From Silene conica (lineage: Eukaryota > Streptophyta > Magnoliopsida > Caryophyllales > Caryophyllaceae), in contig CM055316.2 of the NCBI GenBank assembly GCA_029255685.2, forward strand, positions 79,854,861 through 79,918,860: 64,000 bases of DNA, given 5' to 3'. The notes under the pieces were generated by a model. It did not search any database and was not told where the DNA came from. It saw nothing but the letters and a program-made list of their open reading frames with translations. Positions 12,007 through 24,308 of this stretch are shown one piece after another (the stretch's first letter is position 1; the number at the start of each line of letters is the position of its first letter). A program made the translations under genes and the position numbers.

Positions 12007-12865
12007 GGGACGGCCAGGGGCGGAGCCAGGATTCGAGACTATATAGGGCTGAATTTAACTAACGTACAAACACATTTTTTTGGTACAAAATGTGGAACCG
12101 GTATCTAAGCTATATTATAATACTGGTCAAAATAATAATGTATTCAATTCCGTCTACGAGTAAAATATTTATTTATTCGAATAGAAGTTGTTCCCGATTG
12201 ACAAGAATCTCTTGTTACGTTCAACCATCCATTTATATATGCTACAAAAGAATTAATATAATAAGATTACTTTTAAAAAAATGAACACATTTCCCAAGTT
12301 AAAAGATATTTTAATTACTAAATATTTTGAAATTGTTAAAAAAATACTCATTTATTTCATAAAAAAAACTATATGTTTTTGTAAGATCGCTGGTTGTAAC
12401 TGGATTTCTTTATATAATTATATAATTTCCCGACTTATATATTTCTGTAAAATCAAAGTCAAATATATATTCAGCTCGAATAAGAAAGACGTTATATATA
12501 AAAATATGAAAGGAATATTGATTTAAATTTTTATCAACATGAAATTTATACACTAGTTTATAATTTAAATAATCTTGATTTTTATGACACGTGAGTGACG
12601 GCATAACACACTTATTGTTTGGCCGGTTAAAATGCACCAATATTTTAATGAATCTTAAAAGAAAAAAAATTACTGAAAGTAGGACTCGAACACATGACAT
12701 TCGGATATACAAAACTGATATACAAAACTCTAATTATAGTCCCCACAACCACATGTGCTACTTTAATAATATGCTTATATTAACAACAAATTTAATTTAT
12801 TCCTAAATTCTTATAGAGCTAAAGCCCATACAGCCTATAGGCTAGCTCCGCCCCCTGGGGACGGC
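12007..12865. mobile_element. hAT-type MITE with perfect 8-bp target duplication
   Basis: The element (12015-12857, 843 bp) starts CAGGGGCGGAGCCAGG and ends CTAGCTCCGCCCCCTG, hAT-like inverted termini. It is flanked by GGGACGGC on both sides (12007-12014 and 12858-12865). The paralogous sites near 16252 and 28203 carry a single GGGACGGC and no insert, so this element arrived after the type A duplications. It has no transposase frame. Confidence 0.93.
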
Positions 12866-13029
12866 TTTTGAAACTCTATTAAGAAATATTATTAGACGGC
12901 TTAATAATTAGCAGGGTGTGCTTCACATATCGATTATCAAGGATGGGTTACACGTTGTTTTTTCGGGTTTATTTTTTCACTTCAGCTCCAAGACTGTTAA
13001 TTAATACTCCGTAAAATACTACGTATGGG

Positions 13030-13078
13030 GAAAAACATTGATGATACGACTCGCTTCCGAGGATTATTATTGTTTAGG
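13030..13078 (-). pseudogene. Relic of the 3' end of a type B gene
   Basis: The segment GCTTCCGAGGATTATTATTG with its neighbours matches the stop-proximal 3' flank of the type B genes (30970-31020 and 63506-63558). The match breaks off at 13078, where a type B coding region would begin. Only the 3' flank survives. Confidence 0.5.
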
Positions 13079-14417
13079 GCAAGTGCAATGGAAGAACCTT
13101 CTATAAAGTTTTTCCTTTGCCATATCATTTTTTGACAATATCAAGAATTACAAATTTTTTGACACAATGGAACGATATAATGAACGAAATATGTTTGTAG
13201 AAGGATAGGATAATGACCAAGCTCACACAGATACTCAATCGATTATTTTAAAGCTCACACAATACTTTGATTTTTTTTTGTAAGTAAAACTTAACAATAA
13301 CTTTTTAATTTGATAATTGAATACCTAAAACAATAACCTAGGATGCCTATTTATAGTAAGGGTCATCCGTCACAAACCAACTACGAAATAGGAAACAAAC
13401 AAGAAACCAACACGCCTCCCAATGCTCGGCCAAAACGTGTGTCCTCATCAAACTAGGGTTTTCTAATTCTATCTCTATGGATTAAATAATCCTTATTCTA
13501 AAATAAAAGATAAAATAATAAAGAAAAGATTAAGTTGTAACAAACCTTCTAACAACTTAATTATTAACTCTAACAAACTTATAAGTAACTTTGTAATAAC
13601 CCTAACCACCTTGTAACAAATTTAGTTAATCACACAATAAAATAACAAACCCTAAATCACCTAGGAAATCGTGCCCCACTTCGACGCACGCCCCTCCTTC
13701 ACGTTTCCTAAGACCCAATTCCTTCCCAAGCAATTCTAAGAACGAAAGTTGATCCTATTTTGTAACTTTGATTAACATGCCTCGCATCTTTACTTAATAA
13801 TATTTCCTGAGCTTGAATTAAAGATGGTTCCGCATCACTAGTTATTTAAGAAATCAGTACCTAAAATAAGTTATTTTCCATTTTTTTGGTATATTATCAG
13901 AAATTTAAGAATTTAAAAATTTCAACCTAGACTTGAGGTTTAAACTCTTTGTCAATATATTTTTTACATAAAAATTAAAGCATCGTAAAACGTATGTGAC
14001 GTGGATAGAACAATATAATTCATTACGTGGGTAATTTGAAGAGTGAAGAATACAAAAGACACGAAACTGAAGCAAAACTAGAGGTAAAATATTGTAAGGT
14101 AAAAAATGCCAAAATCTTAATTAAACATAAAACTATCATGTGCATGCACGGGTGATAAAATTAGTAAACATTAAAAAAAACCAATTAAAACTGGATGAAT
14201 TCTCATTAGAAAAACAGCATATGCTTAGAGACCAATTCATGATCTCAACTCTAAAACAGGAACGACAAAACGAGAAATTAAGAGATATAATCTAGCTAGC
14301 ATACATGAAATAAATAGCTAGACTCTTAGCATAAGCAAACACTCTTGAAAGAAAAGGAAAAACGATGCTATGTCAACAATGGGTGAAGATGGTGGGACTT
14401 AAGGCAATAAATGAGGC
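13079..14417. other. Non-coding insert and left part of type A unit 2
   Basis: 13079-13920 has no homologue in copies 1 and 3 and no gene-like frame; it looks like an unclassified insertion. From 13925 the sequence returns to the duplication unit (match to 9080-9245). About 350 bp of the unit present at 9245-9520 are missing, and 14105-14417 is the 3' flank of copy 2. Confidence 0.5.
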
Positions 14418-15119
14418 TCAAACCGACGGAGACAATGCTTCATCTAGTGGTGAGTCCACAACAGGTTCCATAGAAGATTCTGGTGGTGGGACTAGCTCAA
14501 GAGGATTGCTGTTGTCGTCGTCGTTGTTGTTATTTGGGGAAGATGCTGGTAATAAATCAACAACCGTTGGTGGTGGGGATGGTTCTATTGAAGGTTGCGG
14601 TGGTTGGGTTAGCTTCAGAGGGTTGTTGTTGTTGTTGTTGTCATTGTTGCTGTTATTGTTGCTGTTGTTGTTATTGTTGGTGCTGTTGTTGTTGGTATTG
14701 TTGTTGATGTTGCTGTTGTTGTTGTTACTATTATTATTATGATGATTATTAATAATAAAAGTAATGTTGTTGTTATTGTTGTTTCCGTTGTTGTTGCCGT
14801 TGCCGTTGTTGTTGTTGTTGCCATTGTTGTTGTTGTTGCTGTTGCCATTGTTGTTGTTGTTGCCATTGTTGTTTCCGTTGTTGTTGTTGTTGCCGTTGCC
14901 ATTGTTGTTGCCGTTATTGTTGCCGTTGCCGTTGTTGTTGTTGTTGTTGTTGCCATTATTGTTGTCGTTGCCGTTGTTGTTGTTGTTGCCGTTATTGTTT
15001 CCGTTGTTATTGTCGTTGTCGTTATTGTTGTCGTTGTCGTTGCCGTTGTTGTTGTTATTGCCGTTGCCGTTGTTGTTGTTATTGCCGTTGCCGTTGTTGT
15101 TGTTGCCGTTGTCGTTGTT

Positions 15120-15159
<40 letters not shown>

Positions 15160-15806
15160 TTGTTGCCGTTGCCATTGTCGTTGCCGTTGTTGTTGCCGTT
15201 GCCGTTGCCGTTGCCGTTGTTGTTGTTGCCGTTGTCATTGTTGGATGGTGATGTTGGTGTTGAGCGGGGTGAAGGTGTTGGTGATAAATCAACAATATTT
15301 GTTGGAGGGAGTGGTCCCATAGAAGGTTCTATTGGTAGGACCACCGACTCCAGAGGGGATGGTACTGGTGCCACTGGTGGTATGAGCGATGTGTTTGTAG
15401 GTATCGTAGGCGTTATAGAAACTTTAGTTTTGAAATTGCAGAGCTCCCCCTTAGGGATGCGTGTCACCTTTCCGAAACGATCTGTACGTGTGGCAAAAAG
15501 TTTTCGACAGAAGCCAGGTTTTAAGGGACTTCGTAGTTTGATTGATCCCGAGTTGATTTCACGACATATCCGCTTTCCTGCTTTATCACGGCCGTTACAA
15601 CGGTAGAGTACGCCGTGAACTACTTCTTGCATTATTCTTCTGTGCTGAACCATCATAGATTCGCTAATATCAACTATGATCGAGTTGAGTTGGACTGAAT
15701 TTTTGATTTTGTTGTTATCGGAATTAGCATAAACGGCTCTAGCCAGTACATTGAGGGCTAGAGCTACAAGGCCAAATGCCATAGTAATTTGTGTTATCTT
15801 CCTCAT
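14418..15806 (-). CDS. Secreted Asn/Gly-rich protein, type A copy 2
   Basis: Intronless 462-residue frame from the ATG at 15806. It has the same order as copy 1: signal peptide (core AFGLVALALNVLA, cleavage likely after VYA27), four-cysteine segment with cysteines at 70, 81, 100 and 123, proline-rich spacer, Asn/Gly tract and proline-rich tail ending SPSV. The non-repeat parts differ from copy 1 by scattered substitutions only. The repeat tract differs by many whole-triplet gains and losses. A canonical TATAAAT lies about 85 bp upstream on the minus strand. Function is not recognised. Confidence 0.8.
14624..15243 (-). repeat. AAC/GGC codon repeat encoding the Asn/Gly tract, copy 2
   Basis: Trinucleotide repeat as in copy 1, with a different order of GTT and GCC triplets. 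It is interrupted by the conserved ATTATTATGATGATTATT patch near 14730-14755. Confidence 0.9.
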
Positions 15807-17466
15807 CTTTAGGAGAAAAAAAGAAGATTATTAATTGAGAACAAATGAAATGTGTTTAAGGTTGGATGATTAGGATGAATTCATAGCACTATTTATATGC
15901 ATTAAAATCATGTAAAATGTAGTCTTAATCACGTTTGTAAATAGTGATGAAATTGTGCTTCTCCACTAATCACCTCTATTACATGTTAATTAACATTTAT
16001 TCCAAGATTATCATGGATTTTGTTGGTAATCTTATATTGAAATTATTATGTTAAAAATCATTTATATTTGAATAATATTGTTATTTTTGGTGCGTCCTTA
16101 TTTGATTAATGTTGTTGGTGGTTGTTCAAAATTGTTTGTTAACTTCTCTTCACATCCGGCTACTAATCGACTTACTATAAAAATTATGATTACGATAATT
16201 ATTAGTTATGTTAGTCTTACTCAGAGACGGTCCAAAATTATTTATATATAGGGACGGCTTTTGAATCTCTATTGGGAAAGATTCTTAGACGGTTTAATAA
16301 TTAGGTCGTGCGTCACATATCGATTATTAGTGATGGGTTAGACATTTACGCGTTGTTTTTTTGGCTTATTTTTTCACTTAAGCTCTCAGAAATTATGAGT
16401 ATTGGTATAAAGTTTTTTTTGAGTAAAGTTATTAAAACATTAAACTCAAAAACGTACAATAAAACTAAAAAACTTTACATATAAACTTAGTTATATTTTT
16501 GTTTTAACGAAAAAAAATTAAAATCTAACTTATAAATTTTTATAAGCTTAGAAAAATACATATATGTTCAAAAACAAATAAAGTTTGACGTAATAAGCTC
16601 AAAAAAAAAAAACTTATATGCTCAAAAATATTTAAAGTTTAAGGTAATAAACTCAAAAAAATATTCATATACTCAAAAACTAAGAAAAGTGTGAGTAATA
16701 CTTCCGATATATGTTCCTATTTGTCCAGACTGTCCAGACTGTATGTTGAGGTTGAAATGAACATTCTGCAATCTTTAGTTGCATTTTTAATCAATAGTCA
16801 GGGGCTATGTTTCAGTAGCTGGTGAGATATGTTTAGTTCGAAATGTTGTAAATACTCTTCTCGTCCTAATTATTTTTTTATTTTTTTTATTTTTTATTAT
16901 AAGTATTTTAATTAAAAGGCGTTTTAATCATATTATTATATTAATTTATGCCGCCTTTATTTTATTTGCCTTTATTTTATGTAGAATTAGTTAACTTATT
17001 ATTAATGATCATCAAAGATTTGTTTTTTACAGTAGAAATTGAAGTTAGGACTTCAGAAGGTTTCATATTTCATTGTGTGACTATAGATTGTAATTTATTT
17101 AATTAATGAAACTACGGAAAAGATTAAGAGAGCTTTTGGTTGACGGTCTATATGAAAGGAAAAGAGAAACAAAGTTACCTTTGTTGGTGTTTGTTTGACA
17201 CAAACAAAGGGAATGCATTTCCTTCCTTACACCTCAATCCATCTAATTCCTTACCTCCACTCTCTAGGGTATGAAATTTTATTATTCATGTTACCTTTCA
17301 ACCACTTTCTTCACCTACCACCACACTTGCGAATACCACCACTATAACCACCACCATGAACTTGATTTGCATTTTATCCCTTTTTTTCAAACTACCATTT
17401 TCAGGTATTATAGAAAAAAGATAACTTAGCAAGTAATAAGCAACATAATTAACTCATTTTCATATA
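15807..17466. other. Promoter of type A copy 2, then AT-rich insertions
   Basis: 15807-16384 is the conserved promoter block (TATAAAT on minus at about 15890-15899). 16385-16735 is an AT-rich insert relative to copies 1 and 3, with CTCAAAAA-type runs related to 28400-29280. From 16735 the unit resumes (GACTGTATGTTGAGG). A TTTCAGTAGCTGGTGAG piece at 16810-16830 resembles the ETFQO 3' flank. 17170-17335 is related, in inverted orientation, to 44360-44525. No gene was seen. Confidence 0.5.
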
Positions 17467-19457
17467 TCTATCTCTATAAAAGGAGTAGAATTTAACTCAT
17501 TCTAATTGGTTGATTGAAATAAGAAAAAATAACTACCCACTAACTTTAGTTTGGTTTAATTTCTCTCTCTCCTAAATTCACCTTTCGTCATTATCATAAT
17601 AAAATACGATACGATCAAATTATTTTTCATCGAAATATAAATAACAGTATACAACGTTTCAATAAAATAAGATATAGAACGGTCCAAACATAAAAATCAA
17701 ATCCGAAAAACAAAAAATTACAAACACGAAAAATAATTACAGTCCAAACATTAAATTTGAATTATATTCTCCAATTTTTCAATCAAATCAAATATAAATT
17801 AAGATATCAAACAGAATAAAATACGGTAAAATACGATATACAATGGTCGAATATATATCAAAATTATTACGTTTTCACCAATGTCGTAACAAAAATCATG
17901 TATATTAGGAAAAAAAACTGAAAATCAACACAAAAAATAAACAAAACGGGAATTCTAGCCTAAATAACTCAAAGTTAACTAAAAATTCACAAATTCTTAT
18001 TTACAACGACATTATCCGTCGCAAGCTTGCGACGGATACCATTTCCTCTCATAAAATACCCATTTTTTCTCTCTCTTCAACATTATTCATGTAGTCCCCG
18101 TTCTCCACTAACTCATTTTCTATCCGTTTTATCTCACAAAATATCCGTCACAAATGGTAACTCGTCGCAAGCAAGACTTACTACTAAAAATTATTCAGTT
18201 GGGGATATTACGTTTATTAATCAGGTTGCATATTAACGATTAATGATAATACTAATACTAATAAAATACTGGAATAAAATACTGGAAATAAACTGAAAAT
18301 CTAAAAATTATAATTTTATTATGCTAAAAAAGTTGCAAATTAATCTTATTCATGTAGATATACTCCTAAGAGATTGAGACGATATTGATAATAATCAAAT
18401 AATCTATCTCTATAAAAGGAGTAGAATTTAACTCATTCTAATTGGTTGATTGAAATAAGAAAAAATAACTACCCACTAACTTTAGTTTGATTTAATTTCT
18501 CTCTCTCATAAATTCACATTTCGTCATTATCATAATAAAATACGATACGATCAAATTATTTTTCATCGAAAATATAAATAACAGTATACAACGTTTCAAT
18601 AAAATAAGATATAGAACGGTCCAAACTTAAAAATCAAATCTGAAAAACAAAAAATTACAAACACGAAAAATAATTACAGTCCAAACATTAAATTGCATTA
18701 TACAGTATTCTCCAATTTTTCAATCAAATCAAATATAAATTAAGATATCAAACAAAATAAAATACGGTAAAATACGATATACAATGGTCGAATATATATC
18801 AAAATTATTACGTTTTCACCAATGTCGTAACAAAAATCCTGTATATTAGGAAAAAAAACTGAAAATCAACACAAAAAATAAACAAAACGGGAATTCCAGC
18901 CTAAATAACTCAAAGTTAACTAAAAATTATTCAGGTGATGATATTACGTTTATTAATCAGGTTGCATATTAACGATTAATGATAATACTAATTATAATAC
19001 TAATACTAATAAAATACTGGAATAAAATACTGGAAATAAACTGAAAATCTAAAAATTATAATTTTATTATGCTAAAAAAACTGCAAATTAATCTTATTCA
19101 TGTAGATCTACTCCTAAGATATTGAGATGATATTGATAATAATCAAATAATTGACACTTATAAAGAACACACAAGTAGGTAATAAAAAAACACGGGAACA
19201 ATATTTCTAATAAAAAATCCGTTAATTCTGAAATCATAACAAATAAAATTTGCCTTTTACATTAGTAATGAAATAGGTCGGATTTTATAGCAAAAAAATG
19301 GTTTATTTTAGTAATTCATGATTGATAATAATTTATATACTATCTAATTAATTTTTATTTTGAATTATATTTGTATTCATTAGTCAGATACGAGTATTTA
19401 TTAGTAATTAATATTTAAAAACATAACCGTACATTTGTTGTACGGGTATAAAACTAG
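17467..19457 (+). mobile_element. Non-autonomous Helitron with duplicated 5' part
   Basis: The 3' end has the hairpin CCGTACATTTGTTGTACGG (19427-19445) followed by GTATAAAACTAG and then T, the Helitron 3' signature. The 5' TC start is TCTATCTCTATAAAAGG, preceded by A, and occurs twice (17467 and 18403). The two copies share about 740 bp, so the 5' part is duplicated in tandem. No Rep/helicase is encoded. Confidence 0.75.
17979..18192. mobile_element. Small insertion with 9-bp duplication inside the Helitron
   Basis: 196 bp (17988-18183) present in the first Helitron repeat are absent from the second. CTAAAAATT flanks it on both sides (17979-17987, 18184-18192), a 9-bp duplication as expected for Mutator-type elements. 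It contains a perfect TCCGTCGCAAGC / GCTTGCGACGGA palindrome. The termini are only weakly inverted. Confidence 0.6.
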
Positions 19458-19504
19458 TTATAGACAAAGTTTAATCTTATAACTTTGTGTGGCAATTATC
19501 TGAA

Positions 19505-22288
19505 TCCCTCTACTATAAAAACTGAAATAATTAAAGTGTTTCTATTGGTCCATTGTCTCTTTCTAAGAATGTTATTATGTATCTATCAAGCTGAAATATG
19601 AAGAACGAATCTGAACTAAAACAATTACAAAAAAAATTACGATTTGAATACAAGTTATTTGTACTGGTTTCTTTCTTGGTAGATACTCAATAACTTTCTT
19701 ATACAAGAAAAAAAATACCAAATTCATATAATTATAATTCATAAGGTTAAGAAATATTGTACAAAATTTAGCAAAATTAGAAGCAAATTATATAATTATA
19801 TTGTTAAAAAGATACACCATAGTGAAGATTTTATCGATTATTAAAAAAAGGACTATTACTAATTTTCCTTTTTTAAAACAAACATAAGTCTTACAAAGAA
19901 TAATTATTGTGAGACAAAAATATAATTTTATTAATCAGACATCAAAAATATCATTTTCATACAAATATGTATTGCCTTAACAGTTATAATCATAATTGTA
20001 TTAGCAAACAACAATAATCCTATTTCACGATATAGATATAATAAAAAAAATCATCAAATTTTATATCAAAATTATGAACATGATAGAAAAAAGAATTTAA
20101 AACTTCATTGAAAAATGTTCGAAAGAAAATTGTACAAATCTATAATTTATGATGTATTTAATGAAACTAGACAAAAAATTTTAAATAAAAAAACATAAAA
20201 GTTAAACTTAACAATATCATCATACAAAATACCAAAATAATACGTCGATCTATGACATATAACTATATAAGCACACGAGAGATGGAAACACTAAAATTCC
20301 AGCGACAAAGACGGCGAAAATAAAGCGATAAAGACTGAAAATAAGGAGCAAAAGACGTATTCAATAGAGTTGTTGTTATAGGGAAGGAGGTAAACAGAGA
20401 CATAAGGGGCGACAAAAATGCGGATAATTGAAGTTGAGAGAGAATGTGAGAATAAGTTGGTAATATGACGGGCGGAGAGTTGAGAGAAATCAATTGCAAT
20501 GAGGGAAAGTTACTTTATAAGTGAAGTGTATTTAAAGTTAGATGCTCAATTTATGTACTTTGCGTTAGAAACATGACCTGAAATATCTACAATTTCAATA
20601 CAGTTAGTTGAATTTAACATTTGAACTAGTTTTGTTTCCCGTGAAATTCACGTGGCGTTTTTGTTTAGTGGTATTTGTAACGATTTGTGATTACATTTTC
20701 ATTAGTACGTAATTTTGTTGTGTATGGAGTATTAAGTTGTAAATGGATATTTTGTCTTACTTCCTTTTTGTATTTTATAAATGTTATGGTCCTCTTAGTA
20801 GTGTGTACATTATTTTAAGTACTTTAGTCACAAGAAAAAAAAATTGATTTTCGATCCCGCAAAAATAGAAAACCCAAACATAAGAGATTTTTTCTCTAAA
20901 ATGGAGGGAACAAATGTTGACAAACTCGGGTCGAAATTTGTCAAGTACGTGAAACTTGAAAAACCAATTAGCGTATTTCTTATTTTCCAGCACGACTTAT
21001 ATATTTATTCGATCACCCTAGCTAATTAATATTGTGGATAATACATATCTAAAGGGGCTTTGCAGCTTGATGAATTTTTACCAGTGGTCAACATTTTAAG
21101 CAAGGTAGTTGTGAAATTCAGAAACTTATATTAATGATCGTTGAACTATAAATTATTAGTCAGTTACTATACAATATTGTACATAAAGAAAATGGGAAAA
21201 AAACTTGTCAAATCCCACCAAAGTCATAGTCTCATATCTAGATTTTTAGGAAGTTTTCCGTATCATTCTTATTGATAAAAATAATTCATTAAACTCATTC
21301 CTTGCTAAATATTCAAGAAATAAAGAAATAATAAAAATCAACTTCTATGAAAAAATAGTATAGGTGTCACTTACCATTTTTTATACATGGCGGTAGAGTG
21401 TAGACGTACTAAGCAAAAAAATGACCATTAGATAAATAAATTAATATATGCTATCCTTTTAAAATCCAAATTAATTAGTCTACAAACATTGTACCATGGT
21501 ATCGAGACTAAACAAATGACCATTTGATAAATAAAAAAAAGAGACATAGAAATGAAAATTACAGAAGAAAATAACTTAAGTGATAAAAAATTGTAAATAC
21601 TATGGTGTCATGTTGTCAATTGTTAGGACATGAGATGTAAGCTTAGAAAGAGTAATTGGATTTTCAACGCATTGATTTTCATTATATTAAAAAAATGAGT
21701 TATATATAAGGTATTGTAAAATAAGTTACATAAAAGGGAGATAAAGAGATTGTTTAATTGCAAATGAGTAATGATGAAGTATTAGATATTTAGTTGATGA
21801 ACATATGAGCCAAAATGAGGAAAATAATGGGTCATGAATATTCTTATATAATTATGTATTTATATGATGAATTTTTAATCAGTATGTAAGAATGCCCAAT
21901 CAATAGAGATATTAAATTTGAAATTTTAATTTAGTATCAAGGTATATAAAAAGCCATGAAAATGAAAAATTCAATAATATGTAGGTTTCATATAGTTATT
22001 ACTATTTTATTTTTACAATAATAATGATAATAATAATAATATATTATTACTATTATAATGTGGCAAAAAGTTAAGGGTGACACATGTCACTTCAATGGAG
22101 GCTCAAGAAGCCTTTTTATATTATTATATAGATAAGGAGATCTATTTCATTTTATATGGTTACAATATAATAATAAATAAGATATCCGATTAAATTTAAC
22201 GCTACTGCGGATAATTTATATTGTTACTACATTAGACACTTAATGACTACTGTTACAACCCATACATTTTTTACACGGGTATAAAATT
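19505..22288 (+). mobile_element. Probable Helitron with degraded 3' end, host of a nested Helitron
   Basis: The 5' candidate TCCCTCTACTATAAAAAC is preceded by A. The 3' candidate near 22250-22288 has a decayed hairpin (CCCATAC...ACACGGGTATAAAA) but ends in ATTAAT rather than CTAG. Non-coding throughout. A minus-strand Helitron (20626-22132) is embedded in it. Confidence 0.45.
20626..22132 (-). mobile_element. Non-autonomous Helitron, minus strand, nested
   Basis: On the minus strand it begins TCTATATAATAATATAAAAA after an A. It ends with the hairpin CGTGAATTTCACG followed by GGAAACAAAACTAG and T. These are standard Helitron termini. 1.5 kb, non-coding, AT-rich. Confidence 0.75.
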
Positions 22289-24308
22289 AATATAGTTTTA
22301 ATCCTTAAATTGTATAATTTTCAAATTGTTATGTCATTTTTATCTCATGTTTTTAGCGTAAAGAAAACCACCAAGACAAATAAATATGATGTAAATCAAG
22401 TAGAATCATGTCATGACATGAGTCCACCCTCGTGACTTTATTATCTGTTTATCCTGAGTCCTGATCTATGTATACTTTTCTTTCTGGTGTATGTAATAAA
22501 TCACGCAAATTCTATTTTACGATGGTCGTACGTGTGATTAGTAGAAAAGTGATCACATTTTTTATTAAGTAATGACTACTTTTGATTAAATAGTGACGAC
22601 TTTTTTGTTTAAAAAATGACCTACTTTTCAAATGTGGTCACTATTTATAAAAAAGTAGCCACTTTTTACCACAAAATGGTCACATTTTGAAAAAGGACAC
22701 GGAATGAGACCGTCGTACAGGAGAACTACTGAATAAGTCATGTTTACTACATTAAACTCGGCCCAAACAGCATATAAATAATTAATGTATTAGTTTTATG
22801 TGTTTGGTAAATAACATATTCTGATAACATAGTATCGAATATTACATCAACATGTAGTAAGAACATATTCAATTAGCTTTCCTACTAGCTTTATACTTAA
22901 AATTAGAGGTGTATTAGGATTATCAAAATTTATTTATTTTGCAGCGTATAGATGAATAAAGTATATTTATTTGGATGCGAACAAAAATACTATATTTTTT
23001 ATTCGAATACGCCTTTTTATTTCTCTTATATTGCCTGTATTTTAATTATTTGTTCACCATTTTATAAAGGTTATTGCTCATTTATGTACGAGTTTTACTC
23101 ATTCATGACCATTTTTCATTAATTTTTCATTCTATACCCTTTGCTTAAAAAAAACTCTCTCTTATTCTCTCCTCCACAAAATTAATCAAAATTTTCAAAT
23201 CCGTCAAAACTACACAACTATGGATGCTAGTTCTCGTATCGATCAAGTAATAATTCTAATCTCTACCTTTATCAATTATATTATATGAAATTAAAAAATT
23301 GATTTAGACTAATTAAATTAGGGTTTCTGTAAATCGCTTTCTGTTTTGTTCATTTTCTTCCTTGTTCTTTTTTTTTTCGATTGTTATTTGGATTGAATCC
23401 TGTCACAATAATATTAGATTTGTAGGATGTTCAATTAGAGAACAAATTGATATCACATAAAGTAAAGTAATCAAGAAATTGCTAGTTCTCGCAACTTTAC
23501 ATCAATGGATTTACAATGGCATCGGAATACACATAAACTGCATACCAGAAGGAGATGTACAATGACTTCAATGGATTGAATCCTTGTTCTTCATTTTCTA
23601 TCAAGTTAAAAATCTTTAAGTTCTTGGCGAAGGGAGACCGGGAATAAGGGAAATATTCTAGGAATTGTCATTTCTACCATGGTTGTTTCCATGATGTTTG
23701 ATTTTTTTAAGAGTGAAAAAGTGAAATAAGATTGTAAATGTTGTGAAAAGATAGGGGTATTATAGTCGTGATTGAGTAAAACTTGTCCATAATGAAGTAA
23801 TACCCTTCATAAAATGTAAATAAGGTAATCCGATTATTATTAGGACAAATCGAGATATACAAAAATATTATATGTAATATATGTTCATTGTCCATCGTCA
23901 GTACAAGTTCTTGATACGCGTTACACGCAAAACAGGAGAGAGAAACAGAAAAAAATCCCCAAATTAATTTCCCTAATTTCAGATCCCTAAATCCCGTCTC
24001 CCTCGCCGGCGACTTCTCAAGTCGCCCTTTTGGGTCGCCGGCGAGGCTACATCTCCTACTCATCTCGTTTTTCTTGCTTCTCAACTTTGCTATTGTTTCT
24101 CATTTCCGACTTTCAGTTTCGTCACCGTCTTAAGGTTCGTTTTTTTGTGTTTTTTTTTGCTTGTTTTTGTTTCTCACCATGGAAGGGATATCTATGGTGT
24201 GATCGTTGTTCGCTTCTTCGCTTTTTACTGTTCAGTTTCGTCTGTTTGTTGTGTGTGACGTTGGGTGTGACGGTGTGGTGTCTTTGTTTTTGTTCTCGGT
24301 CTGTGAGT
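22289..24308. other. Non-coding; unit fragment, MITE-like segment and TPR-gene 5' region
   Basis: 22296-22470 matches the type A unit (8960-9075). 22507-22735 has related inverted ends (TTTTACGATGGTCGTAC against GAGACCGTCGTACAGG), a probable MITE. An ATG with nine following codons at 23221 runs into a GT and is not a demonstrable gene. 23930-24308 is GC-richer and pyrimidine-rich, consistent with promoter and 5' UTR of the TPR gene, possibly with a leader intron. Confidence 0.45.

Noticed and set aside
12090..12806. Short frames inside the 843-bp hAT MITE
   Set aside because: AT-rich chance frames; no similarity to a hAT transposase (no BED finger or dimerisation motif).
23221..23250. Possible first exon starting ATGGATGCTAGTTC
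   Set aside because: Only nine codons before a GT; no downstream exon could be recognised.
24030..24308. N-terminal extension of the TPR frame
   Set aside because: No ATG before 24309 in this frame. The sequence is pyrimidine-rich leader type.
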